Part shown: in pieces, positions 1-7,869 of the stretch
Position numbering within the stretch: position 1 is the first letter of the stretch
Layout: every line of letters begins with the position of its first letter
NCBI GenBank assembly: GCA_019636495.1
Contig: JAHBXL010000002.1
Span: 124,001 to 188,000 of the forward strand
Reading direction: 5' to 3'
Source: Phycisphaeraceae bacterium
GTDB lineage: Bacteria; Planctomycetota; Phycisphaerae; Phycisphaerales; UBA1924
DNA: 64,000 nt
Position numbers and translations under genes: made by a program
Notes under the pieces: generated by a model
Told to the model about the DNA's origin: nothing
What the model saw: the letters and a program-made list of their open reading frames with translations, nothing else
The model's database searches: none

Positions 1-105
1 GCGCTGTCGGTTCTGCCCGTGCTGATGGTCTGGGGCCGAATGCCGACGAGCGTGCGAGAGAAGCCGGTGGAGAATGGCGGCAGCGGCGATGAAGAGGTGA
101 AGTGA
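1..105 (+). CDS. C-terminal fragment of a membrane protein (5' end outside window)
   Basis: Only the last 34 codons lie in the window. The frame is open to the left edge and stops with TGA at 103-105. The visible peptide begins with a hydrophobic stretch (ALSVLPVLMVWGRM) and ends in a charged Glu/Gly/Lys-rich tail, which fits a last membrane helix followed by a short cytoplasmic tail. Codon use matches the neighbouring genes. No family can be assigned. It is convergent with the next gene, 66 bp away. Confidence 0.55.
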   Translation, partial: ALSVLPVLMVWGRMPTSVREKPVENGGSGDEEVK

Positions 106-171
106 TGAAGTGTGGAGTGAAGAAGGAGCAAAGGGCACTTCGCCAAACTGCGCGATCCGATTGCAGACCCG

Positions 172-1359
172 TCACCCAATTCCCGCACCGCACTCCGGGC
201 ACTTGTCGGCCTTGAGCATCGAGACGTCGTAGCCGCACTGCGGGCACGAGGGCACTTCCACTCGCGTGTGAATGATCAGGCGGCACTCGATGCACGCCGC
301 TTCGCCCAGCGGGAGCGTCTGCTCCTTCCGGCAGCGCGGACAGCAGAGCGCAATGCTCGTGAGCAACGCGCCCGGTCCGCCATTGCCCTTTCCCACCGCG
401 CGCGCGGCATACGCCACCTTGCGCATCGCCCGCCGGTTCAGCAACGCGAGCACGATGACCGCCAGCGTTCCGCTGATGGTGACGATGGATGCGCCGGCGG
501 TGAATCGCCTGAACCCCAGCAGGTCCTCGTACCCACCCTCTTGTACGTGCACATCGAGAATGACGAAAATCGCGACCGCGCACGCCGCGGCGATCGTGCC
601 ATAGATAACCAGCCTCTGCCCACTGCCGACCCGCGCCCGAACCAGCACATTGGCGAAGGCCGCCGCGCCGCCGATGGCCATGACCGTCACGAGCCAGCGC
701 GGGTCAAAGGCGGGCCGGTACCAGAGCCCCCACTGCCACATGATCAATCCGATGATCGCCGCGACAACGCCGGCCCAGCGCCAATGGCGGGTGTCCTGTC
801 CCACGCCGATCAGGCTGAATATCAACACCGCCCCGCACCAGCAAATCGAGCCTGCGGTCGCCGCGAGTTTCCACCAGTTTGGCACGGCGACCCACCCATT
901 TCCCCAGATTTGCAGGAGAAAGAGCACAGTGGCGACCGCAGCGCAGATCAGACCGGCCATTCCCGCCGCGCGGCCGACATCGACCGCCCGAAGCGCCAGC
1001 AGCGCAACCACCGCGGGCGACATGAAGATCACCAGCACCAGCGAGAGCCCGAAGCGTTCCTCAAGCCTCCACCCGCCGAGCCCGGCCCAGACGAGCCCCG
1101 TCGAGAGCAGAAACGCGACGATGCACGCCACGATGCCGAACAGGCCCGCAACCCGGAACCGCTCGCGGTCGACAAGCAGCGACAGCGGGAACATCAGCCC
1201 GATGGCGAGGGCACCGATGAACCCCATGGCGGTCACACGCCAAAGGATGTCGCGCTGCGGGATCAGCACCGTCAGCACGCCGCTCGCGGCGGAAGCGGCG
1301 AGGCACCAGAGAAGCACGTGCAGCAGGCGCTTGCGGGGGGAGACGGCGTGGTCGGACAT
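172..1359 (-). CDS. polytopic membrane protein with C-terminal double zinc ribbon
   Basis: A 395-residue protein with roughly ten hydrophobic segments filling the first 330 residues. The last 60 residues are soluble and hold two zinc-ribbon-like knuckle pairs: CPRC ... CIEC, then CPQCG ... CPECG. Each pair could bind one zinc ion. Such ribbon-tailed membrane proteins are common in Phycisphaerae but I do not recognise a characterised family. The start ATG at 1357-1359 follows a plausible leader; no strong ribosome binding site is seen. It is divergent from folD, with 113 bp between the two starts. Function unknown. Confidence 0.75.
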   Translation of the reverse strand: MSDHAVSPRKRLLHVLLWCLAASAASGVLTVLIPQRDILWRVTAMGFIGALAIGLMFPLSLLVDRERFRVAGLFGIVACIVAFLLSTGLVWAGLGGWRLEERFGLSLVLVIFMSPAVVALLALRAVDVGRAAGMAGLICAAVATVLFLLQIWGNGWVAVPNWWKLAATAGSICWCGAVLIFSLIGVGQDTRHWRWAGVVAAIIGLIMWQWGLWYRPAFDPRWLVTVMAIGGAAAFANVLVRARVGSGQRLVIYGTIAAACAVAIFVILDVHVQEGGYEDLLGFRRFTAGASIVTISGTLAVIVLALLNRRAMRKVAYAARAVGKGNGGPGALLTSIALCCPRCRKEQTLPLGEAACIECRLIIHTRVEVPSCPQCGYDVSMLKADKCPECGAGIG

Positions 1360-1460
1360 GCGGGGCTCGGGTCGGATACTTCGCGTTCGCGGGACAGCAT
1401 ACCCGTTTCGCCCGGACTGCGGAGAGAGCCGATGCGCTGCACGCCTCCGCGCTCATCCGG

Positions 1461-1466
1461 TATCAT
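1461..1466 (+). promoter_or_regulatory. -10 element of leaderless folD transcript
   Basis: TATCAT lies 6 nt before the folD ATG at 1473. There is no ribosome binding site in the gap. Transcription from this element would begin at or next to the start codon, so the mRNA is predicted to be leaderless. No convincing -35 box is visible. Confidence 0.5.
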
Positions 1467-1472
1467 CACCCG

Positions 1473-2396
1473 ATGCCCGCACGGATCATCGACGGCAAAG
1501 CCTTGGGCCAGAAGTACCGCGACGACATCGCCGCGCGTGCGGCCAAACTGCGCGCGGCCGGCAGGCCTGTGCGGCTGGATGCGGTGCTGGTCGGCGGCGA
1601 TGATGATGCCGCGCACCAGTATGCCGAGAGCCAGGCGCGGACCTGCGGCGCGCTGGGCATCGACTACGTGCTGCACGAACTGCCCGCGGGCGCGGGCCAC
1701 GACGACATCGCCGGGCGCGTGCTGCTGCTGAACACCAAGGACGAGGTCTCGGCGATCATGGTCCACCTGCCACTGCCCGCGGAGGTCGACGCATACTCGG
1801 TCCAGAAACTCATCACGCCCGAGAAGGACGTCGAGGGCGTCAACCCCGCCAACATCGGCAATGTCGTCTACGGCCGCTCATCGCTCGCGCCGTGCACCGC
1901 GCTGGCCGTCATCAAGATGGTCGAGCACACCGGCACAGGCATCCAAGGGCTGCGCGGCAAACTCGCGGTCGTTGTCGGCGCCTCCAACCACGTCGGCAAG
2001 CCGATCGCCGTCCTGCTCATGCGCATGGATGCAACCGTCGTCTCCTGCAACAAGTGGACCCCGGGGCTGGCAGACCTGACGCGCCGGGCCGATGTGCTCG
2101 TCGCCGCGGCGGGCGTGCCCGATCTGATCACGCGGGACATGGTCAAGCCGGGCGCGATCGTGATCGATGTGGGCGTGAACCGCGTGGCCGGGTCCGATGG
2201 CAAAATGCGCACGGTTGGCGATGTGGCATATGACGCGGTCGGGGGCTTCGGCACACACGCCGCGACGGCAGGCAGCGCGGCCAACCACGCAGGGTGGATC
2301 AGCCCGGTGCCCGGGGGCGTGGGCCCGATGACGGTGGCGATGCTGCTGCTGAACGTGGTCGAAGCGGCGGAACGCGCGGCGGGAGTGCGTCTCTAG
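1473..2396 (+). CDS. folD: FolD-family methylenetetrahydrofolate dehydrogenase/cyclohydrolase homologue with substituted active-site residues
   Basis: 307 residues, the usual FolD length. FolD interconverts 5,10-methylene- and 10-formyl-tetrahydrofolate in one-carbon metabolism. Family hallmarks are present: the N-terminal IIDGKA motif, a Rossmann motif GASNHVGKP, the IVIDVGVNR strand and the C-terminal PVPGGVGPMT loop. The first 130 residues align without gaps with E. coli FolD as I recall it, and that alignment shows that three catalytic positions differ: Lys54 is Gln, Gln98 is His, Asp121 is Glu (in DVEG rather than DVDG). Tyr50 is kept. The cyclohydrolase activity, which depends on Lys54, may be absent, so this may be a dehydrogenase-only enzyme or a repurposed paralogue. 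The start is fixed by the upstream TATCAT element. Confidence 0.88.
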   Translation: MPARIIDGKALGQKYRDDIAARAAKLRAAGRPVRLDAVLVGGDDDAAHQYAESQARTCGALGIDYVLHELPAGAGHDDIAGRVLLLNTKDEVSAIMVHLPLPAEVDAYSVQKLITPEKDVEGVNPANIGNVVYGRSSLAPCTALAVIKMVEHTGTGIQGLRGKLAVVVGASNHVGKPIAVLLMRMDATVVSCNKWTPGLADLTRRADVLVAAAGVPDLITRDMVKPGAIVIDVGVNRVAGSDGKMRTVGDVAYDAVGGFGTHAATAGSAANHAGWISPVPGGVGPMTVAMLLLNVVEAAERAAGVRL

Positions 2397-2485
2397 ATTC
2401 TCGGAGAGGCGCAGAGACCGCAAAGAAGACTGGATCCTGAATGGGCTCTATGTCCTCCGCGCCTCGGCGCGCAACCCATTCGTCA

Positions 2486-3202
2486 TCACTTCCGCCGCAG
2501 CCAACCATCGGGGTGATGCGTGATCAGGTATCGCTCGCACCGCTCACGGTCGATCTCAAACTCCGGGTGAGTCTTGAGGTAGTCGTGAATCGCCGGCAAT
2601 GGCCCCGGTCGCCCGCCCGCGAAGTTCGGCAGCACGTCGATCACGCCATCCTGCACAAGGCAGAATGAGCCCGGCGTCACCAGCGGCGCGTATAACTCCA
2701 ACTCCGCGCGGACGTGCTTCATGGAGTGATCGGAATCGAGTATCACCAGGATCGGGCCGCTCGCCGCGGCGGCATCCGCCATCGCCTTGACCTGCGCGAA
2801 GATCTCCGGCGCGGTGCTGGAACCGATGAGGTAGGTGATTCTGGGGTGCGAAAGGTCGTGCATCTTCTCGATGTCGATGGTGACGATCCGGCCGCGCCCG
2901 GATTGCAGGCGGTTTTCCGCCGCGAGCAGGTCGAAGAGGTGCGCGTAGTACATCGATGAGCCGCCGAGATTGGTGCCGCACTCGATGATCAGCGCAGGCT
3001 GGAGATCGACGATCGTCTCCTGAATGGTCTGGATGTCGAAGAGATTCTGCCAGATGGGGCGGCCCAGCCAGGTAGTGTGGCTGAAGTTCTTGGTCTTGGA
3101 GACGAGGTACTTGAAGAACTTCCGGGCCACCGCACGGCGGATCGCGGCCTTGAAGCCCTTCGGCGGTCGACGTTCCCCGGTTGTCGCGGGCATGTCGGGC
3201 AT
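2486..3202 (-). CDS. CmcI-like (cephalosporin hydroxylase family) SAM-dependent O-methyltransferase
   Basis: 238 residues from the ATG at 3200-3202. The core resembles the CmcI / rhamnosyl O-methyltransferase group: an SAM-binding strand LIIECGTNLGGSS near residue 95, an acidic strand IVTIDIEK, and the metal-site-like strand ILVILDSDHSMKHV followed by LVQDGVID. Members methylate small or sugar hydroxyl groups with a divalent metal; the substrate here is unknown. The N-terminus is basic. The start is chosen because TACTAT ends 6 nt before this ATG, whereas longer in-frame starts lie upstream of that promoter element. Divergent from panD, with 62 bp between start codons. The 89-bp gap to folD holds a GA-rich stretch (GAGAGGCGCAGAGAC) and nothing else clear. 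Confidence 0.75.
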   Translation of the reverse strand: MPDMPATTGERRPPKGFKAAIRRAVARKFFKYLVSKTKNFSHTTWLGRPIWQNLFDIQTIQETIVDLQPALIIECGTNLGGSSMYYAHLFDLLAAENRLQSGRGRIVTIDIEKMHDLSHPRITYLIGSSTAPEIFAQVKAMADAAAASGPILVILDSDHSMKHVRAELELYAPLVTPGSFCLVQDGVIDVLPNFAGGRPGPLPAIHDYLKTHPEFEIDRERCERYLITHHPDGWLRRK

Positions 3203-3208
3203 GGAGGC

Positions 3209-3214
3209 ATAGTA
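3209..3214 (-). promoter_or_regulatory. -10 element of leaderless CmcI-like gene transcript
   Basis: On the minus strand TACTAT (3214 to 3209) ends 6 nt before the ATG at 3202. No ribosome binding site is present in the gap (GCCTCC), so a leaderless mRNA is predicted. Confidence 0.45.
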
Positions 3215-3251
3215 CCGGAATCGCCGGAACCGACCGGCCCGCCCACCCACC

Positions 3252-3257
3252 TACCAT
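3252..3257 (+). promoter_or_regulatory. -10 element of leaderless panD transcript
   Basis: TACCAT ends 7 nt before the panD ATG at 3265. It sits in the 62-bp divergent region shared with the CmcI-like gene and again leaves no room for a ribosome binding site. Confidence 0.5.
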
Positions 3258-3264
3258 TGACCCG

Positions 3265-3639
3265 ATGATCCGCCAGGTGCTGCACAGCAAGATCCACATG
3301 GCCCGGGTGACGGGCGCGTTCCCCGATTACATCGGGTCGATCACCATCGACCGCGACCTGCTCGATGCGTGCGGCATGCGCGTGAACGACCACGTGCACG
3401 TGGCCAACTGCCGGACCGGCGAGCGGCTGGAGACGTACATCTTCGAAGGCGAGCGCGGATCAGGGAAGATCGAACTCAACGGCGCCGCGGCACACCTGTT
3501 CGAGGTCGGCGACCGGGTGATCATCATGCACTACGCCATGATGACGGATGAGGAGTATGCCCGGCACGAGCCGAAGGTGCTGCTCATGACCCCCGGCAAT
3601 CGCGTGGAAAAGGCCATGCGCTATAAGCCGAGTGTCTAG
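3265..3639 (+). CDS. panD: aspartate 1-decarboxylase (pyruvoyl proenzyme)
   Basis: 124 residues, typical of PanD. The enzyme decarboxylates L-aspartate to beta-alanine for pantothenate and coenzyme A synthesis. It is made as a proenzyme that cleaves itself between Gly24 and Ser25, and the expected YIGSITID cleavage motif is at exactly that place, turning Ser25 into the pyruvoyl cofactor. Lys9 and the later AAHLFEVGDRVIIMHYA strand also match the family. The ATG at 3265 is chosen because it gives the canonical numbering and follows TACCAT by 7 nt. No other pantothenate gene is nearby. Confidence 0.95.
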   Translation: MIRQVLHSKIHMARVTGAFPDYIGSITIDRDLLDACGMRVNDHVHVANCRTGERLETYIFEGERGSGKIELNGAAAHLFEVGDRVIIMHYAMMTDEEYARHEPKVLLMTPGNRVEKAMRYKPSV

Positions 3640-3730
3640 AAGTACTTGCGCCGGGTGGCGCGCGGCCGGCCTTTTGCGCTTATACTCAAGACGCGGGCGG
3701 GGAAGTTCGGTTCGGACTCGGAGGGATGCG

Positions 3731-3925
3731 ATGCCACGCAAAGTGACGACCAGCCAGCCGCAGGACATCAAGATCCACATCCCGCGCCGCACACTGGTGA
3801 AAGTGGTGGGCACGGGTGGCGCGGTCGCGCCGAGCGTGCAGTCGATGATCGGGGATGCCAAGCCCGACCTCAAGTCGGCGCCGGTCGAGACCAAGCGCGA
3901 CTGGAAGGCTCACCTCGGGGCCTGA
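3731..3925 (+). CDS. small conserved-looking protein of unknown function
   Basis: A 64-residue basic protein beginning MPRKVTTSQPQ. It starts at an ATG 7 nt after a good GGAGG ribosome binding site, and its codons show the same G/C third-position bias as real genes here. A TATACT hexamer at 3681-3686 could be its -10 box with a short leader. No signal peptide, membrane segment or cysteine is present. Its last 16 bp overlap the convergent GNAT gene. I do not recognise a family. It is probably real but has no assigned role. Confidence 0.5.
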   Translation: MPRKVTTSQPQDIKIHIPRRTLVKVVGTGGAVAPSVQSMIGDAKPDLKSAPVETKRDWKAHLGA

Positions 3926-4422
3926 TCGGCCAGCCGGTGGATCGCCGGCTCGTCGAGGCGATAGACAGTCCATTCGTCCATCGCCCGCGCGCCGATGCTC
4001 TTGTAGAAGTCGATGGCGGGCGTGTTCCAATCGAGCACGGACCATTCCATGCGCCCGCAGCCGCGGCGCTGGGCGACGCGGGCCAACTCAACCAGCAGCA
4101 GTTTGCCAAGCCCGCGCCCGCGGAACAGTGGCCGCACGAAGACGTCTTCGAGGTAGAGACCCGGCCTGCCGATGAACGTCGAGAAGTTGAAGAAGTACAG
4201 CGCGTAGCCCTGCGGCGCGCCATCGACCTCACCGATCAGCGCGTGCACAGTCGCGAAGCCGTGCTCGGGGAACAATGCCTCGCGCACCAGTTCTACCGTG
4301 GCGACGACCTCGTGCCGGAGTTTTTCATACTCGGCGATCTCGAGGATCAGCGCGTGCACGAGCGCTTCATCGCCCGGCGCGGCGGGGCGGACACGGAGCC
4401 CGTTGTCGGTCGTTGCGGTCAT
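3910..4422 (-). CDS. GNAT N-acetyltransferase, diamine/polyamine (SSAT-like) type
   Basis: 170 residues. The acetyl-CoA loop RGRGLGK is at residues 101-107 and the late motif WSVLDWNTPAIDFYKSIGA is the signature of spermidine/spermine-acetyltransferase-like GNATs, which acetylate amino groups of diamines or similar amines. The final strand DEWTVYRL also fits. The start ATG at 4420-4422 overlaps the stop of the upstream transporter by 4 bp (ATGA), so it is translationally coupled as the last gene of the apbE-MFS-GNAT operon. The true substrate is not known. Confidence 0.85.
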   Translation of the reverse strand: MTATTDNGLRVRPAAPGDEALVHALILEIAEYEKLRHEVVATVELVREALFPEHGFATVHALIGEVDGAPQGYALYFFNFSTFIGRPGLYLEDVFVRPLFRGRGLGKLLLVELARVAQRRGCGRMEWSVLDWNTPAIDFYKSIGARAMDEWTVYRLDEPAIHRLADQAPR

Positions 4423-5708
4423 GATTGACGCGATTCTACCGGCTCCCCAACACGCTCGCGGAACAGCGCGATGAACAGCAGCAGCACGGCAAGTGCAAAG
4501 GCCGCGGCGATGTACCACACGCTCTGCCAGTCGGTGACTTTCGCTCCCTCCGGCCCGGTGGTGTAGTTGCCGACAAGACCGCCGAACAGTTGCGCGCCGA
4601 TACCCAGGCCCAGCCCCTGCGTGACGAGGACCAGGAAACCCTGCGCCTGGGCCCGCATGGCGGGCGGCGCCACGCGGTCGACGTAGATGAACCCGGTGAC
4701 GAAGAAGAAGTCGTAGCAGATGCCGTGCAGCACCACGCCCAGCAGCACCATCCACATCACGTGGTCGTGCGCGGCCGCTCCGAAGAGACCGTACCGCACG
4801 ACCCAGGCGAGCATGCCCGCCGCGAGCATCCACTTGACGCCCAGCCGCACGAAGAACGCGGGCATCAGGACCATGAACACGATCTCGGCCATCTGGCCGT
4901 AGGACATGGTGAGCGTGGCGTTCTGGAAACCGGTCTGGTCGACGTAGGTTCGGGCAAAGGCGTAGTAGCCCGCCAGCGGGATGCAGAGCAGCAGCGAGCA
5001 GGCGATGAAGACGGCGTACGAGGGACGGCTGAGCAGTTTGAGCGAGTCCAGCCCGAGCACTTCGCGCGCGGAGATCGACTTGCCCCTGGCCGGCGCGGGC
5101 GTGTGCGGCAGCGTGAGGCAGTAGAGCCCCAGCACGATCCCCGCAGCGCCGGCGATGTAGAACTGCGCGGGCGACTTATCCCCGTCGGCGATCCACGTCA
5201 GGCCCGATGCGCCCCACTGGGCCAGGCTCCCCGCGACGGCGATATTGCCCGCGATCCACCCGATGGTGCCGAACACGCGAATGAGCGGGAAACTCCTGGG
5301 CGCGCTGGCGAGGTGCGAAAAACTCAACGAGTTCGTCAGCGCGAGCGTCGGCATGTAGCACAGCATGTGCGCCAGCAGCAGCAGGATGTACGGGTGCGTG
5401 AACGACGCCTCGGTCGCAGGCCCCGCGGCGATGGCCGCGGTCGGCACCGCCAGCATCACCGCACCCCCAAGCACGTGCAGCACGGCCAGCACGATCTGCG
5501 TCGGGAAGAATCGGTCGGCGATCATGCCGACGAAGAACGGCGAGACGATCGCCGCGATCGGGCCGACGGTATAGGCCCAGCCGACCAGCGGCCCCAGACC
5601 CGCGGCGTTCATCCACCCGGTCATGGAGACGTACCACGAACCCCAGACGAAGAACTGCAGGAACATCATCACCGACAGTCGTGGGAACAGCGCGGCGTGC
5701 TGGATCAT
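4419..5708 (-). CDS. MFS nucleoside permease (NHS family, NupG/XapB-like)
   Basis: 429 residues with about twelve membrane helices. The N-terminus (PRLSVMMFLQFFVWGSWYV) matches the nucleoside:proton symporter family, as does LVGWAYTVGPIAAIVSPFFVG and the loop FFPTQIVLAVLH. These transporters import nucleosides with protons; other substrates are possible. The ATG at 5706-5708 overlaps the apbE stop by 4 bp, and its own stop overlaps the GNAT start by 4 bp, so the three genes form one tightly packed operon. Why a flavinylating enzyme, a nucleoside carrier and an acetyltransferase are linked is not clear. Confidence 0.85.
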   Translation of the reverse strand: MIQHAALFPRLSVMMFLQFFVWGSWYVSMTGWMNAAGLGPLVGWAYTVGPIAAIVSPFFVGMIADRFFPTQIVLAVLHVLGGAVMLAVPTAAIAAGPATEASFTHPYILLLLAHMLCYMPTLALTNSLSFSHLASAPRSFPLIRVFGTIGWIAGNIAVAGSLAQWGASGLTWIADGDKSPAQFYIAGAAGIVLGLYCLTLPHTPAPARGKSISAREVLGLDSLKLLSRPSYAVFIACSLLLCIPLAGYYAFARTYVDQTGFQNATLTMSYGQMAEIVFMVLMPAFFVRLGVKWMLAAGMLAWVVRYGLFGAAAHDHVMWMVLLGVVLHGICYDFFFVTGFIYVDRVAPPAMRAQAQGFLVLVTQGLGLGIGAQLFGGLVGNYTTGPEGAKVTDWQSVWYIAAAFALAVLLLFIALFRERVGEPVESRQS

Positions 5709-6787
5709 GGCATCCTCTGGTGCGGGGGCGACACTGTACCGGCCCGCGCGGGGGCGTGCCAGCGAAGCAGACCGCGCGGATCGATCACCGTGGTGGTGCT
5801 CCGACCGCCATCGGCGTGCTCGACGAACACCGCCGCTGCGCCGGCGTCGAGGAGAAGCGTCTCGGCGTCGTCTACACCGAGGACCGATGCGGCCGTAGCG
5901 AGCGCATCGGCATACTCGCCGCGCGAGGCGATGACCGTGACCCACGGTCCACCGACGACACCCAGGCCCGTGCGCGGGTCGACGATGTGGCTGTAGCGCC
6001 GACCGCCGATCTCGATGAACTGCTCATCGTCGCCGGAGGTCGAAACCGCGCAGTTCGCGACGAGGAGTTCGGCAAGGCCGGGGCGCAGCGCGATGCGCCA
6101 GCCCTCTTCGCCCTTCTCCCCTCTCCACGGCGGAAGGCCGACGGCGATGTCGCCGCCGAGCGCAACCAGCGAGCGCGGCAGGCCGATGGCGGCCAGTTCG
6201 TCCAGCGCGGCCTGCGCGGCATAGCCCTTGCCGATGCCGCCGAGATCGAGTCCCACTCCCGGCTCGTGCAGTCGAACGCGGCGCGACTCCCGGTCGATCT
6301 CCAGCAAGCGCCAGTCCGACAATCGCACCGCCTCGGCCCGCACGGCCTCATCGGGCAGCGCGCCCGTGCGCCGCGCCTCGCGCCACTGCCGCACCGCCGG
6401 GCCGATGGTCGCGCTGAACGCGCCATCGGTCTTTGCCGCGAGTGTCTGCGAGAGCGCGAGCGCGCGGAACAGGTCGAAACTGACTTCCTGCCAGGCGTGA
6501 TCCCCGGCCCGAGCCCGGGCACAAAGCAGCGAGAGTTCGCTCCGCGGCCGGTAATCGCTCATGGCCTGTTCGAGCGCGGCGATGCGCGCGAAGGCGCGTT
6601 CGGCCCCTTCGCGGGCCGCTTCGCGCGTGGCCGCGTGCGTGATGATGCGGGTTTGCACGCCCATGCACAGACGCGTAAACTCAAAGCGTTCCTGGCGCGA
6701 AACACTGGCGCAACCGCCGGACGCGATCGGCCACGCGGCCATCGCAACCGCGGCGAGCAATCGGAGGATGAATCGGATGCGGACCAT
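5705..6787 (-). CDS. apbE: ApbE family FAD:protein FMN transferase, lipoprotein
   Basis: 360 residues. ApbE covalently attaches FMN to Ser/Thr of exported flavoproteins such as NqrB/C or RnfG, using FAD, in the periplasm. The N-terminus is a lipoprotein signal ending in the lipobox ASGGC. The catalytic core shows LDLGGIGKGYAAQ, SLVALGGDIAVG, HIVDPRTG and the metal-binding ADALATAASVLG motif, all typical. The start codon at 6785-6787 overlaps the 5' end of the divergent sulfatase-modifying-factor-like gene by 11 bp. A TAGGCT hexamer on the minus strand, 15 nt upstream, may be the -10 box. First gene of the apbE-MFS-GNAT operon. Confidence 0.92.
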   Translation of the reverse strand: MVRIRFILRLLAAVAMAAWPIASGGCASVSRQERFEFTRLCMGVQTRIITHAATREAAREGAERAFARIAALEQAMSDYRPRSELSLLCARARAGDHAWQEVSFDLFRALALSQTLAAKTDGAFSATIGPAVRQWREARRTGALPDEAVRAEAVRLSDWRLLEIDRESRRVRLHEPGVGLDLGGIGKGYAAQAALDELAAIGLPRSLVALGGDIAVGLPPWRGEKGEEGWRIALRPGLAELLVANCAVSTSGDDEQFIEIGGRRYSHIVDPRTGLGVVGGPWVTVIASRGEYADALATAASVLGVDDAETLLLDAGAAAVFVEHADGGRSTTTVIDPRGLLRWHAPARAGTVSPPHQRMP

Positions 6788-7751
6788 CGGTCGTGCGCGG
6801 GCAGCCTACCACGGCGCGGCCGCGCTTGCCGCGTGCGCGTTGGCGGGGTGCGCCGCCGGTACGGATGCGGAGTACGCGATGCTGGTGGCCGACCCGCCCG
6901 CGAAGGCCGACAAGCCGCCGTCGCTGGTCCGGGGCGAGGGAGAGTTCAAGCCGTACTGGCAGGACATCCCGTCGGCCGCGTTCAGGTTTCACATGTTGCC
7001 CGCGCCGGGGAGCCCCGATGGATCGGTCAAGCCGCTGTATGTTGGCAAGACCGAGATCACGTGGGAAGCGTTCGACGTGTGGGCCTATCGGCTTGACGAG
7101 AAGGGCGAGCAGACGCCCTCGACCCAGCAGAGCGGCGTCCCTGAGGGGGACTCGCCCGACGCGGTCACTCGGCCGAGCAAGCCCTATCTCCCGCCCGACC
7201 GGGGATTCGGTCACGATGGATACGCGGTCATCTCGATCACGTTCCGCAGTGCGGAGGAGTTCTGCAAGTGGCTCGCCGCGAGCAGCGGTTTGGCTTATCG
7301 CCTGCCGACCGAGGACGAGTGGGAGCACCTGTGCCTGGCCGGGCACGAGGGGGACTGGGGCTTTGAGGGCGGCGTCGAGCAACTCCCCAGGCACGCCTGG
7401 TTCGCCAACAACGCCGATGGCAAGCCGCACACCGTGGCGACACGCCGCCCCAACGCCTGGGGAATCTACGACATGCACGGCAACGTGCAGGAGTGGGTCG
7501 TCGGCCGAAACGGCAAGCCAACCACCAAGGGAGGTTCCTGGCGCGACGAGGCGGATCTGCTCAAGGCCGGCGCGGCCCAACGGCAAGATTCGACATGGAA
7601 CGCCAGCGACCCAAACCTTCCCAAGAGCCGCTGGTGGCTGGCGGATGGGAACTTCGTAGGGTTCCGCGTGGTGTGCGATGTCGATGCGGAAGGAAAGCCC
7701 AGGCGCGTCTCCAACAAGCCCGACGCCGCCGCACGACCAGCAACACCCTGA
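6777..7751 (+). CDS. FGE-sulfatase (SUMF1) domain lipoprotein
   Basis: 324 residues. A lipoprotein-type signal (ALAACALAGC) is followed by a formylglycine-generating-enzyme-like fold: GKTEITWEAFDVW, YRLPTEDEWEHLC, NAWGIYDMHGNVQEWV, TKGGSWRD and the C-terminal FVGFRVVCD. The domain is shared by true sulfatase activators and by many planctomycete proteins with other roles. The two catalytic cysteines expected of true FGE near the C-terminus are not evident, so an activator function should not be assumed. The start at 6777 is chosen because a GGAGG ribosome binding site lies 9 nt upstream; the ATG at 6768 is too close to it. Confidence 0.82.
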   Translation: MRTIGRARAAYHGAAALAACALAGCAAGTDAEYAMLVADPPAKADKPPSLVRGEGEFKPYWQDIPSAAFRFHMLPAPGSPDGSVKPLYVGKTEITWEAFDVWAYRLDEKGEQTPSTQQSGVPEGDSPDAVTRPSKPYLPPDRGFGHDGYAVISITFRSAEEFCKWLAASSGLAYRLPTEDEWEHLCLAGHEGDWGFEGGVEQLPRHAWFANNADGKPHTVATRRPNAWGIYDMHGNVQEWVVGRNGKPTTKGGSWRDEADLLKAGAAQRQDSTWNASDPNLPKSRWWLADGNFVGFRVVCDVDAEGKPRRVSNKPDAAARPATP

Positions 7752-7800
7752 CTCCCGAAAGCGCCCTGGGCCCGTCGAAGCCTTGACAAGACCCGCATCA

Positions 7801-7822
7801 CTCCCCCCCTCCCCCCCCTTCC
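7801..7822. repeat. homopyrimidine (poly-C) tract
   Basis: Two long C runs separated by single T residues lie 50 bp after a stop codon and about 50 bp before the next start. The minus strand is a G-run tract that could form a quadruplex. Similar tracts follow stop codons at 14829, 15292 and 55898. Confidence 0.6.
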
Positions 7823-7869
7823 ACCCACAGCCGCCGCAATGAACGGCTGCGGACCATTCGAGGTGCCCC

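Noticed and set aside
2397-2485. GA-rich gap after folD as a repeat element
   Set aside because: It resembles simple GAGAGGCGCAGAGAC-type sequence common in this phylum but no second copy is evident in the window.
4425-5996. Plus-strand open frame opposite the MFS transporter
   Set aside because: Highly charged, no membrane segments, typical antisense shadow of a hydrophobic gene.
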